From contig CALBDW010000104.1 in NCBI GenBank assembly GCA_937927435.1, positions 1 to 45,662 on the forward strand: 45,662 nucleotides of DNA, in the 5' to 3' direction. This DNA is from an uncultured Bdellovibrionales bacterium. Lineage in GTDB: Bacteria > Bdellovibrionota > Bdellovibrionia > Bdellovibrionales > JAMPXM01. Of the stretch, positions 31,799-39,764 are shown one piece after another. How positions within the stretch are numbered: position 1 is the stretch's first letter; every line of letters starts with the position of its first letter. Both the position numbers and the translations under genes were made by a program. The notes beneath the pieces were generated by a model. That model saw only the letters and a program-made list of their open reading frames with translations. It was not told where the DNA came from and ran no database searches.

Positions 31799-33898
31799 AT
31801 GAAACGTATCATCTTGGCGATCGTCATTCTGGCCGGCGCAAAAACGCACGCGCAAACGACTTACACCCTCGAAACCATTAAGGTGAAGGGGACGAAGGAA
31901 GAAAAAACCTACTTCGAAAACCCGGAAAGTATCGCGATCCTCAACGAAAATGAGTTGACTGGATCGGGCCGTGAGAATGATCTGCAGATTTTGAACGCGG
32001 TTCCGAACGTCGAGGTGAACAAAAACAGCGAATCCTTCAGCATTCGCGGGATCAACAGCACGGGTGTGACGGGGTTCCAGAAAGACAACCTATCCAGTGT
32101 CTTTATCGATGACCTGTTCCAGACGGATTTGGCACTTCAGGCTGGAAGCTTCTTTCTCTGGGATGCTGAGAGGGTTGAAATTTTGCGGGGGGCGCAGTCG
32201 ACGACCCAGGGGGTGAACTCCCTCGCTGGTACGATTTTGCTCGATCACTACCGGCCAAAATTCACGAATGAGGGGGCCGCAAAGCTTGGTCTTGGTAATT
32301 TCGGACACAAAGAGCTGGCGCTCACGGTGAACCGGATTCTCTCGGAAACCCGGCTTGCGGCACGGTTTTCGTACGATAAAGAGATCGACGACGGTTATAT
32401 TAAGAATGTCACCACCGGAAACGATAAAGCGGGCGGTTGGAACCGGGATCGCGTGAATCTCGGGCTCAGTTATCGTCTTTCGGACGCGGACGTTATTGAA
32501 CTGAACGCCAAGTATAATCAGAACGCTCAAGGCGGCGCCTACGTTCAAGGCGAGGACCCGTTCAAATACGAAGTGGCGGAAGACGTCGATTACCGCAAGA
32601 GCGGCCGTACCACGCAAGTGAGCGCCCGCTACACAAGGAAGGTCAATGAGTACTTCGATAATCTTCTTTTGGTCGGTTATTCACGGAGCTTCCAAGACGT
32701 CACGTACGACGCCGACCAAGGTCCCCAGAATAAGGCGGGGCCGGGCTTCGAAAACCACGATGATCATTTTATCACTCTCGAAAACCGCCTGTATTATCGG
32801 GGTGAGCGGATCAGCAACCTCTTCGGCGTTCACGGGCACGACTTTAAATTGCGGGACGATTACCGGTTTAACCTCCTTTTCCCGTTGGGTGGAGGAAACA
32901 CAACACCGGTCGCGGTTCGCCAAGACTCGGACCGGACCCGTCGGGTGGTCGCGCTTTTTGATTCGTTGACGTATCGCTTAAACGAAACTCAATCGCTCAA
33001 CGTCGGCGTTCGAGGAGAATATACGGACGCGAACTTTGATGTGAACATAACGGGCAAGCGCCTTGAGGATCGTGGGCCTTTGAACCCGGTGGTCGATGGC
33101 TATATCGCGAAAGTGAGCGGGCCCTACCATGGCGATAATTCGAACGTCGTTTTGCTGCCGAAGCTCAGTTATACTGTCGCGTCAAACGGCCATCATATCG
33201 GTCTCATGTACACGCGCGGTTATAGATCGTCTGGCGTAAGCGTGAACCGTTGGCGGGCGACGGTCGTGAATTACGCGCCGGAGTTCACCGACAACTACGA
33301 ACTCTCGTATAAGTTCGCTGGGGAGGATTTTCAATTCGCGTCAAACGTCTTTTTCATCGATTGGCGCGACCAGCAGGTTCAAGTTCAGCTTTCAAACGAC
33401 TTCTATGATCACGAGGTGAGAAACGCGGCGAGTTCGCAAGTGTATGGCGCGGAAGTCGAAGGTCGGTACAGCCTTACGGCGCGTCAACTTGTGACGGCGG
33501 GTGTTGGTTACGCTGATACGCGCTTCAACGACTTCGAGGTTTCGGGAGCCAATTATCGCGGCAACAAGTTCCCCTTCGCTTCGAACTGGACGGCGCGTGT
33601 TTCACACGAGTTCCGTTTGAGCGATGATTTGAGCGTGCTTACGGTCGTTCGGTACTTGAGCGAGGCCTTTTCGAACGTTCAAAACACGAGAAAATCCGAC
33701 GATCAGTTCTATGTGAACGTGAACGTCCGCTATGCCTATGAAGGTTGGATGATCGAAGGATACGTCAATAACATTTTCGACGCAAAATTCCGTATCTATG
33801 ACGGAAGACCGACGAGCTCCACGTCACCCTATCAGACGATCTTCTATCAAGTGAATACGCCGAGAGAGTTTGGTGCCCGCTTAGTTTATTACTTCTAA
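31799..33898 (+). CDS. TonB-dependent outer-membrane ferric siderophore receptor
   Basis: A 699-residue receptor with a signal peptide (MKRIILAIVILAGAKTHA), a TonB box at about residues 25-31 (ETIKVKG), a plug (ILNAVPNVEVNKNSESFSIR, then VEILRGAQSTTQGVNSLAG) and a 22-strand-type barrel ending in REFGARLVYYF with the terminal Phe needed for barrel insertion. It occupies the iutA position, starting 2 bases after iucD, and should import ferric aerobactin. The plug, however, has the GAQSTTQG-NSLAG signature of another receptor group rather than the E. coli IutA sequence, so I do not assign the symbol. The operon ends after this gene at a strong terminator. Confidence 0.9.
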   Translation: MKRIILAIVILAGAKTHAQTTYTLETIKVKGTKEEKTYFENPESIAILNENELTGSGRENDLQILNAVPNVEVNKNSESFSIRGINSTGVTGFQKDNLSSVFIDDLFQTDLALQAGSFFLWDAERVEILRGAQSTTQGVNSLAGTILLDHYRPKFTNEGAAKLGLGNFGHKELALTVNRILSETRLAARFSYDKEIDDGYIKNVTTGNDKAGGWNRDRVNLGLSYRLSDADVIELNAKYNQNAQGGAYVQGEDPFKYEVAEDVDYRKSGRTTQVSARYTRKVNEYFDNLLLVGYSRSFQDVTYDADQGPQNKAGPGFENHDDHFITLENRLYYRGERISNLFGVHGHDFKLRDDYRFNLLFPLGGGNTTPVAVRQDSDRTRRVVALFDSLTYRLNETQSLNVGVRGEYTDANFDVNITGKRLEDRGPLNPVVDGYIAKVSGPYHGDNSNVVLLPKLSYTVASNGHHIGLMYTRGYRSSGVSVNRWRATVVNYAPEFTDNYELSYKFAGEDFQFASNVFFIDWRDQQVQVQLSNDFYDHEVRNAASSQVYGAEVEGRYSLTARQLVTAGVGYADTRFNDFEVSGANYRGNKFPFASNWTARVSHEFRLSDDLSVLTVVRYLSEAFSNVQNTRKSDDQFYVNVNVRYAYEGWMIEGYVNNIFDAKFRIYDGRPTSSTSPYQTIFYQVNTPREFGARLVYYF

Positions 33899-33933
33899 GA
33901 GGTCGTACGGAACTGCGTTTCTTGAGGTGATGG

Positions 33934-33961
33934 AGCGCGGGTGGGAAACCCGCGCTTTTTT
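33934..33961 (+). terminator. Rho-independent terminator of the aerobactin operon
   Basis: A 9-bp stem AGCGCGGGT / ACCCGCGCT with a GGGAA loop is followed by five T residues, 36 bases after the receptor stop codon. The opposite strand lacks a T-run directly after the stem, so it mainly serves the plus strand. Confidence 0.9.
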
Positions 33962-33966
33962 ATTGC

Positions 33967-34347
33967 TTAAAGAAGCTCGACATACGGAAGGTTGTCGCCC
34001 ATTTGGCCGGGCATGCCGCCGCGGTTGATGGTGTCGCCGAGACCGAGTTGCCCTTGGTCATTCAGTCCCCAACACTTCACTCGGAAGTTATCGAGCAGAG
34101 CGCAGGTCGAGTAGATTTGGGTGATGACTTCACGAACGGTGCGACCTGTACCGACGTCAACAAACGGCAGGTCGTCGCCCATTTGTCCGGGGCTGGCTCC
34201 TCTGTCGGTCGTATCACCTAAGCCGAGTTGGCCGAATACATTCTGGCCCCAACATTTCATGCGGCCATCTTCGAAGATGGCGCACGTATGATTGGCGTCG
34301 GAGCCCGAATGCAAATCGACCGGAGTCAGACCGGTTCCGAAATCAAC
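33967..34347 (-). pseudogene. C-terminal fragment of frameshifted RCC1-repeat protein
   Basis: This stretch encodes the last two RCC1-type blades (CAIFEDGRMKCWGQNVFGQL and CALLDNFRVKCWGLNDQGQL) ending in GDNLPYVELL, the same ending as the intact paralog at 37404. It lies in the -1/+2 frame relative to the upstream part (34326-35894). Aligning with the paralog shows that one base is missing in 34348-34355: the paralog has 9 bases between the Ala codon and the GTT GAT codons, here there are 8. Restoring one base would join VDFGTGLTPVDLHSG in frame. It is either a real broken gene or an assembly error. No separate start codon with a ribosome binding site is seen. Confidence 0.75.
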
Positions 34348-35894
34348 GGACGGATGGCGGAAAGCGGACGGGCGGGATCATCGGCTTGGTTAATGGTATT
34401 GCCGATGCCGAGTTGGCCGTAGGCGTTTGCGCCCCAGCACTTCACGTTTCCGCTTCTGAGGAGGGCGCAGAACGAATACTGGCCGGCGACAATATCCAAG
34501 GCCTCATAAGGCAATCCGTCGGTATCGTCGCCGAGGTCGACGAACGGAAGGTTGTCACCCATCTCTCCGGGCTGGTCGCCGCGGTTGTTGGTATCGCCCA
34601 ATCCGAGTTGGCCGAGAGAATTCTGGCCCCAACATTTGATCTTATTGTTATTTAAAAGGGCGCACATTGCGCCTTGGCCGTTGACGACTTTTATCGCGTA
34701 TAAGCCGGTGCCGAGGTCGATAGCGGGTAGGTTATCGCCCATTTGTCCAGGAGCGGGGCCTCGGTTCATCGTGTCGCCGAGCCCCAGCTGCCCGTACTCG
34801 TTGGCACCCCAGCATTTGAGTTCATTATTGTCCAGGATGGCACATGAGTTTCGGCCACCGCTCGAAAAGATTATTTGTACCGTGCGGCCGGTGCCGAGAT
34901 CGACGAAAGGAAGGTTGGCGCCCATTTGTCCGGGAGCATCTCCGCGGTTGACGGTGTCACCGAGACCTAAAGCTCCCCAGCCGTTGTAACCCCAGCATTT
35001 GATTTGCCCGTCAGCGAATTGAGCGCAAGTCCAGTATCCTCCTTCGCCGAGGGTGAGGGGAATGTTCATGCCGGTTCCAGTCAGAAGTTCTTCCGTCACA
35101 TACAGGTAGCCACCATGGGTTTTATATAGAATTGAGAGGGTGGCCGAATACGTTGTTGCTTGCGTCGGTGAGAACTCGACGACGATCGTGCACGAACTAT
35201 TCGGCATGATGACTTCACCGCAGGTGCCACCGGTTCCCGGATAGGAGCCGCCCGCGAAGCTGAACGCGGAGCCGTTGTTTGTGTAAAACGTAGGGCTGAT
35301 CTTCTTGATCGGAGCGGGGCCGGTATTGGTCAGTGTGAACGTATGAGAAGCGGTCGTATTTATAGCCACGTTGCCGAAATCATAAGACGGTGAATCGGAA
35401 ATCGTGAGAGGCCCGTACGGTACGCTGGCGCCCTTCATAATCCGATGGGCGATCATGGGTAAGGGGTGAGGGTGTCCCGCAAGGTTGCCGACAGAGTAGA
35501 GAATTTCGAAAGCGGCGATGAAGCGGCCGGGAAACCGCGGTGAAAACTGAACGACAACCGTACAGCTTTCAGACGGGTTCAACGCGCTTCCACAAGTTCC
35601 TCCCGTGCCGGGAAAGGTTCCTCCGACATAAGAAAATGGCGGAGGCAAAGGATGTCCGCCCAGCAAGGTGACAAGGGACGTTCCGGTGTTCGTGACGCTA
35701 AAAGTGTGCGTCGTGTTCGACTTAATCGGTCTGACGCCGAAATTATAGGCCGGTCCGTCCGAGATCTCAATCGCCTGCGCAATCGGCGGAGGTCCTGGCG
35801 GATGGTTGATATCGGCGGCTTGCGACTGGAAGAGCGCCGCCATGGCAAGTCCGCATAGAATGCTGAAAGATTTGATGTGTGATTTCATTTTCAT
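34326..35894 (-). CDS. Secreted choice-of-anchor-D / RCC1-repeat protein, truncated by frameshift
   Basis: A 522-residue open part of a longer gene. The start at 35894 has GAGGAG 4 bases upstream. After a signal peptide (SILCGLAMAALFQSQA) come two choice-of-anchor-D (ASH-like immunoglobulin) domains at about residues 30-130 and 140-270, each with the FPGTGGTCG...SCTVVV-F pattern, then four RCC1-type repeats with the signature KCWG-N--GQLGLGDT. The reading ends in LSAIRPLISEPV where the frame is lost; two more blades follow out of frame. Even when repaired it has six blades against seven in the paralog at 37404. RCC1 folds are propellers used for binding; the ligand is unknown. Predicted secreted or periplasmic. 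Confidence 0.8.
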   Translation of the reverse strand: MKMKSHIKSFSILCGLAMAALFQSQAADINHPPGPPPIAQAIEISDGPAYNFGVRPIKSNTTHTFSVTNTGTSLVTLLGGHPLPPPFSYVGGTFPGTGGTCGSALNPSESCTVVVQFSPRFPGRFIAAFEILYSVGNLAGHPHPLPMIAHRIMKGASVPYGPLTISDSPSYDFGNVAINTTASHTFTLTNTGPAPIKKISPTFYTNNGSAFSFAGGSYPGTGGTCGEVIMPNSSCTIVVEFSPTQATTYSATLSILYKTHGGYLYVTEELLTGTGMNIPLTLGEGGYWTCAQFADGQIKCWGYNGWGALGLGDTVNRGDAPGQMGANLPFVDLGTGRTVQIIFSSGGRNSCAILDNNELKCWGANEYGQLGLGDTMNRGPAPGQMGDNLPAIDLGTGLYAIKVVNGQGAMCALLNNNKIKCWGQNSLGQLGLGDTNNRGDQPGEMGDNLPFVDLGDDTDGLPYEALDIVAGQYSFCALLRSGNVKCWGANAYGQLGIGNTINQADDPARPLSAIRPLISEPV

Positions 35895-35961
35895 ATTACT
35901 CCTCGCCCATGTTTGGGATTTTGACATTCTCGAAATGTCGGATTGATTGTGAATAGAGATG

Positions 35962-35992
35962 AGAAAAAAGGCAGTTTAAGGTATATACAAAA
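35962..35992 (-). promoter_or_regulatory. GTTTAA repeat element upstream of RCC1 gene 1
   Basis: Copy C of a roughly 30-bp element (consensus GTTTAA-AAGGCA-GTTTAA, then TTATATAC-AAA). Here the second half-site (35974-35979) is intact and the first is degenerate. It lies about 68 bases upstream of the ATG at 35894, matching the position of the copy before the 37220 gene, so it is probably a promoter or operator shared by the paralogs. Confidence 0.45.
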
Positions 35993-36097
35993 AAGATTTA
36001 GAAAACGGATAAGATAAAGAAGCTCGGCAGACTTCTGTGAACCTAAAGCCCGGGCTCGTAGAGTCGATCTTGTGTTGCATCCCGCGTGTGACAATTT

Positions 36098-36157
36098 TTA
36101 CTGGAGTCTGACATACGAAGGATTTTCTCCGATTCACCCATTTGATCGCGGTGGTTT
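36098..36157 (-). pseudogene. Decayed RCC1 C-terminus remnant
   Basis: About 60 bases align by eye with the 3' end of the RCC1 genes: the minus-strand order is a degenerate N-R-G-D, then CAAATGGG(T/C)GA (Met-Gly-Asp), a CCTTCGTATGTC segment matching the Leu-Pro-Tyr-Val end of gene 1, and GACTCCAGTAA where the intact paralog has GAACTCCTGTAA. Insertions destroy the frame. It lies beyond the terminator of the propeller-less paralog at 36351, as though that gene once had an RCC1 domain. Confidence 0.55.
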
Positions 36158-36272
36158 AAAAGGCGATTAAAGTTATATACGAAACGATAACCTGAACGAC
36201 CGGCTGATAGGCCCGCGATGTGTTCGGATTCTGAATCACCGGTGTTTAAAAAGCGGTTTAAGTTATTTGAAA
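36154..36272. repeat. Two further GTTTAA-type repeat copies in non-coding gap
   Basis: Copy A starts at 36154 (GTTTAA-AAGGCG-ATTAAA, then GTTATATACGAAAC) and copy B at 36244 (GTTTAA-AAAGCG-GTTTAA, then GTTATTTGAAAC). They are 90 bases apart and have no gene directly downstream. The gap 35895-36350 holds only these copies, copy C, the RCC1 remnant and a terminator; the long minus-strand frame across it has no ribosome binding site and I do not call it a gene. Confidence 0.5.
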
Positions 36273-36293
36273 CTGCGACGATAGTTCGAATGA

Positions 36294-36327
36294 ACAAAAA
36301 AGCTTGGGGCCGCGCCGAGGCCCCAAG
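36294..36327 (-). terminator. Terminator of choice-of-anchor-D protein gene
   Basis: On the minus strand a 9-bp stem CTTGGGGCC / GGCCCCAAG with a 7-base loop is followed by TTTTTTG. It lies 24 bases after the stop at 36351. Confidence 0.85.
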
Positions 36328-36350
36328 TCTTAGAGAGCGATGGATGTGAA

Positions 36351-37220
36351 TTAGAAAACGATTGCGGGCGAGATTCCGGTTCCGGTGAGACCTTCTTCGA
36401 TCATGAAGACTTTGTCTTTCATGCCTGCGCCGTACGGATGAACGCCGCCTTTCGACGAAGTGTAGGTAATCGTGAGCGTAGCCGAGAACGTGCCTTCCTC
36501 GATGGGAGCGAATTCGATCACGATCGTGCACGACTCACCCGGATTGAGTACTTGGCCGCACGTTCCGCCCGTACCCGGATAGCTGCCACCCAAGAAGCTG
36601 AACGGCGAACCGATTTCCGGATTCAGCGTCGCCTGAATGTTCGTGATCGGCGTGTTGCCTGCGTTCGTTAACGTAAACGTTTGGGTTACAGAGCCGCCTG
36701 TGCCGACCCCGCCGAAATCATAAGAAGGCCAATCGGAGATCGTAAGTGATCCGCTCGGAAGGCCCGAGCCAGTCATCATCCGGCGAGCGACCATCATCGT
36801 CGGATGTGGGTGTCCGCCATTGTTGTTCTCGACGGAGTAGAAAATTTCAAGCGGCGCCGAGAATCTTCCGACGAACTGCGGAATGAACTGGACAACGACC
36901 GTGCAGCTCATCGCCGGATCCAAAGTCGTGGTGCAAGTTCCGCCCGTGCCAGGGAATGAACCACCCGGATAAGAGAACGGGGGCGGCAAGCGGCGTCCGC
37001 CGCGCAGAGAGACGGCGGAGGTTCCCGTGTTCGTTATAGTAAATGTGTGCGTCGTGGTGGAATTCAGAGGATGAGTTCCGAAATCATAAGTCGGCCCATC
37101 CGAGATTTCGATGACTTGAGTGACCGGCGGATAAGCGGTGATGTCGTTTGCTTGCGCCTGAAGGAAAGGGATCAAGGCAAGTCCGCATAAGATCTTGAAA
37201 GGTTTGATGTACGATTTCAT
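36351..37220 (-). CDS. Secreted two-domain choice-of-anchor-D (ASH-like) protein
   Basis: A 289-residue paralog of the N-terminal halves of its two neighbours. GAGGAG lies 6 bases before the ATG, and the signal peptide is KILCGLALIPFLQAQA. Two immunoglobulin-like domains at about residues 30-150 and 155-280 carry ISDGPTYDFG, FTITNTGTSAVSL, FPGTGGTCTTTL and SCTVVVQFIP, then the second copies. It stops with LTGTGISPAIVF, exactly where RCC1 repeats begin in the paralogs. Either a domain-loss product or a stand-alone partner. The gene has an intact promoter-region repeat and its own terminator, so it looks expressed. Confidence 0.85.
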   Translation of the reverse strand: MKSYIKPFKILCGLALIPFLQAQANDITAYPPVTQVIEISDGPTYDFGTHPLNSTTTHTFTITNTGTSAVSLRGGRRLPPPFSYPGGSFPGTGGTCTTTLDPAMSCTVVVQFIPQFVGRFSAPLEIFYSVENNNGGHPHPTMMVARRMMTGSGLPSGSLTISDWPSYDFGGVGTGGSVTQTFTLTNAGNTPITNIQATLNPEIGSPFSFLGGSYPGTGGTCGQVLNPGESCTIVIEFAPIEEGTFSATLTITYTSSKGGVHPYGAGMKDKVFMIEEGLTGTGISPAIVF

Positions 37221-37284
37221 TTTTTACTCCTCGTCCGTGTTGAACGGCATTCTTGCGATGCCGTGGGTATTGTTAATCAGAGGC

Positions 37285-37315
37285 GTTTAAAAGGCAGTTT
37301 AATTTATATGCAAAA
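37285..37315 (-). promoter_or_regulatory. GTTTAA-N6-GTTTAA element upstream of the 37220 gene
   Basis: Copy D of the repeat has both half-sites intact: GTTTAA at 37285-37290 and 37297-37302, a 12-base period (about one helical turn), followed by TTTATATGCAAAA. It lies 65 bases upstream of the ATG. Direct repeats of this period are typical of OmpR/PhoB-type regulators, but the regulator is unknown. Confidence 0.5.
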
Positions 37316-37360
37316 TAAATTGATAAGGAGGCGGGGGACTTACTTTGTACCGAAATAAAC

Positions 37361-37395
37361 AAAAATAAAACACGGGAGCCGAAATCGGCTCCCGT
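37361..37395 (-). terminator. Terminator of large RCC1 gene
   Basis: On the minus strand an 11-bp stem ACGGGAGCCGA / TCGGCTCCCGT with a 2-base loop is followed by GTTTTATTTTTG, directly downstream of the stop at 37404. Confidence 0.9.
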
Positions 37396-37403
37396 ACTGA
37401 GAT

Positions 37404-39518
37404 TTACAGGAGTTCAACGAATGGAAGATTGTCGCCCATTTGTCCGGGGGCGTCGCCGCGGTTCAGAGTGTTTCCGAGGCCGAGCTGGCCATTGTTGTTG
37501 AGGCCCCAACATTTCACACCGAAATTGCTCAAGATGGCGCATGTCGAGTTGCCCTGGTTGATGACTTGACGGACTGTTAAACCCGTTCCCACGTCAACAA
37601 ATGGGAGGTTGTCGCCCATCGTTCCTGGAGAACTTCCGTGGTCATTCGGACTTCCTATACCTAATTGCCCGAACGCGCCGAAGCCCCAGCATTTGATGCG
37701 GCCGTCTGCGAAGAGCGCGCAGGTATGGTTGGCCGACGGTCCCGAATGTATTTCGACAGCAGTCAAATTCGAGCCGAGATCAACGAAGGGTACTGCGGAA
37801 AGGGGACGTAACGGGCTGTCGGCTTGGTTGAACGTACTGCCGATCCCGAGTTGACCGTTCCCGTTGAGTCCCCAGCAACGGACTTGATTGTTGCTTAAGA
37901 GTGCGCAGGCGTGCTGATAGCCGGCTGTGAGTTGTTTCACGGTCAGTCCGTTTCCGAAATTTAGAAATGGGAGGTTATCGCCCATTTGGTTCGGCTGGCC
38001 GCCGCGGTTGATGGTGTCGTTCAAACCGAGCTGACCGAAAGTGTTTCCGCCCCAACATTTGACGTTCCCGCTCTTAAGCAGGGCGCAATAGGCATTGAAC
38101 ATGGCGACGATATCAACGGCTTCGTAGGGTTGTCCGTCGATGTCGTTTCCGAGATTCACGAAGGGGAGATTGTCACCCATTTCGCCGGGTTGATCTCCTC
38201 GGTTGTTCGTATCGCCGAGCCCGAGCTGGCCGTTTCCATTGTTTCCCCAGCACTTGATCTTGCTGTTATTTAGAAGCGCGCAAACCGAAGCGTCTCCGAT
38301 AACAACCTTTATGGGGTAAAGACCGGTTCCGAGATCGATAAACGGCAGGTTATCGCCCATTTGTCCCGGAGCGACTCCGCGGGGGTTTGTATCGCCTAGG
38401 GCCAATTGCCCGAAAGTATTATCACCCCAGCATTTGAGACCGTTATTATCGAGAATGGCGCAGGTGTTGCTGCCAGCGGAAGCGAGTTTTTTAACCGTAC
38501 GCCCTGTTCCGACGTCGATGAAGGGAAGGTTAGATCCCATTTCATTCGCCGCGCTTCCCCTATCGACGGTATCACCAAGTCCCAATTGTCCGGTGGCGTT
38601 ATCACCCCAACATTTCATGCCGCCATTAGAAAACAGTACACAAGCGGATGCCGTCTCTTCGGCCAATTCGAGAGGACCATTGATTCCCCGGCCTGCGAGA
38701 GCGAGGGTCGCCACATAAACACCCCCGCCAGCCGATTTGTAGAAAACCTCGAGGGTCGAGCTGTAGGGGCCTTCAGCTGTCGGTGAGAAACTAATGACGA
38801 CCGTACAGGAGGAGCCGGCGTTTAAGACTTCACCGCAAGTTCCTCCGGTTCCCGGATAAGACCCTCCAGTGAAATGGAAGGCGTTGCCATTCGTCGAGAA
38901 GAAGGTCGTTTGGAATCCGAAGAGCGGAGTATATCCCTTATTCGTGAGAGTGAAAACGTGCGTGGCGCTTGCGCCGTACGGAATTTCGCCATAGTCGTAC
39001 TCAGGTGAGTCCGATATCACGAGGGCTGCACCGTAGGGCACGCTCGCGCCCTTCATGAGTCGACGAGCGACCGCGGGAAGAGGCTTCATGGACGTGGAGC
39101 CGCCCATCGAATTCGCCTCAACGACGTATTTAAGCTCCAGGGCCGCGGCGAAAATTCCAGGGAAGTTCGGCAAGAATTGAACGACGACGGTACAGCTTTG
39201 AGCAGGGGGCAGCGAGGCCGTGCATGTGCCCCCGCTTCCTGGAAATATTCCTCCCAGATAGGAGAAAGGTTGAGGCAAAGGCAGTCCGTTCAGAGCCACA
39301 GATGAAGCCCCCACGTTTGTCACGGTAAACGTATGAACGGCGCTTGTCCCGACACGTCTGAATCCGAAGTCATAGGTCGGACCGTCGGAGATCTCGATAA
39401 CGGAAGCATCAGGATTTAGCGGCGGAAACGCCGAATCCGCTCGCGCCGTTTGGTCGGAAAACGCGGACAAAAGGACGCATAGAAAGCCGAGTACTTGGAT
39501 ACCATTCGTGAATCGCAT
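37404..39518 (-). CDS. Secreted choice-of-anchor-D / seven-blade RCC1 propeller protein
   Basis: A 704-residue intact paralog. The start at 39518 (MRFTNGIQ) has GAGG 6 bases upstream and yields a signal peptide (LGFLCVLLSAFSDQTARA). Two choice-of-anchor-D domains occupy about residues 35-145 and 155-285. Seven RCC1-type repeats of about 53-60 residues follow, each with a Cys-Ala start, KCWG-N--GQLGLGDT and GDNLPF-DLGTG; seven blades make a complete propeller. Paired Cys residues in every blade suggest disulfide ladders and an extracytoplasmic location. Such proteins may bind surfaces, prey or polymers; the ligand is unknown. The repeats are similar enough in DNA to recombine. Confidence 0.88.
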   Translation of the reverse strand: MRFTNGIQVLGFLCVLLSAFSDQTARADSAFPPLNPDASVIEISDGPTYDFGFRRVGTSAVHTFTVTNVGASSVALNGLPLPQPFSYLGGIFPGSGGTCTASLPPAQSCTVVVQFLPNFPGIFAAALELKYVVEANSMGGSTSMKPLPAVARRLMKGASVPYGAALVISDSPEYDYGEIPYGASATHVFTLTNKGYTPLFGFQTTFFSTNGNAFHFTGGSYPGTGGTCGEVLNAGSSCTVVISFSPTAEGPYSSTLEVFYKSAGGGVYVATLALAGRGINGPLELAEETASACVLFSNGGMKCWGDNATGQLGLGDTVDRGSAANEMGSNLPFIDVGTGRTVKKLASAGSNTCAILDNNGLKCWGDNTFGQLALGDTNPRGVAPGQMGDNLPFIDLGTGLYPIKVVIGDASVCALLNNSKIKCWGNNGNGQLGLGDTNNRGDQPGEMGDNLPFVNLGNDIDGQPYEAVDIVAMFNAYCALLKSGNVKCWGGNTFGQLGLNDTINRGGQPNQMGDNLPFLNFGNGLTVKQLTAGYQHACALLSNNQVRCWGLNGNGQLGIGSTFNQADSPLRPLSAVPFVDLGSNLTAVEIHSGPSANHTCALFADGRIKCWGFGAFGQLGIGSPNDHGSSPGTMGDNLPFVDVGTGLTVRQVINQGNSTCAILSNFGVKCWGLNNNGQLGLGNTLNRGDAPGQMGDNLPFVELL

Positions 39519-39699
39519 GCAGATCCTCGCTCTAAACAAAACGACACAGTTAAATCGTTTCCACTCAACCGGGTTTCCAATATCACGCTGGGTTCGGCGA
39601 AACTTAATAATTGATGTTTAGATAAATAAACGAAAAAGAAAGAGACGGGGTTATGTGGCGAAATGGATGCTTTGACGAGATCAGGTGGCGGCGATTCGC

Positions 39700-39730
39700 A
39701 AAAAATAAACGCGGGCTTTGACGCCCGCGT
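39700..39730 (-). terminator. Terminator of the 39765 secreted-protein gene
   Basis: On the minus strand an 8-bp stem ACGCGGGC / GCCCGCGT is followed by TTATTTTTTG, 35 bases beyond the stop at 39765. Confidence 0.88.
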
Positions 39731-39764
39731 CTAATGAATGAGTCGGATTTAATCGCTCACTGCA

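Noticed and set aside
36043..36531. 162-codon minus-strand frame across the gap and into the 36351 gene
   Set aside because: It starts inside another gene in a different frame, runs through a terminator and lacks a ribosome binding site. The part with repeated N-R-(F/L)-L-N is explained by the two repeat copies and the RCC1 remnant.
34000..39000. Regularly spaced near-identical DNA units that could be mistaken for a CRISPR or tandem repeat array
   Set aside because: The units are in-frame codons for RCC1 blades of about 160 bases; there are no spacers and no cas genes.
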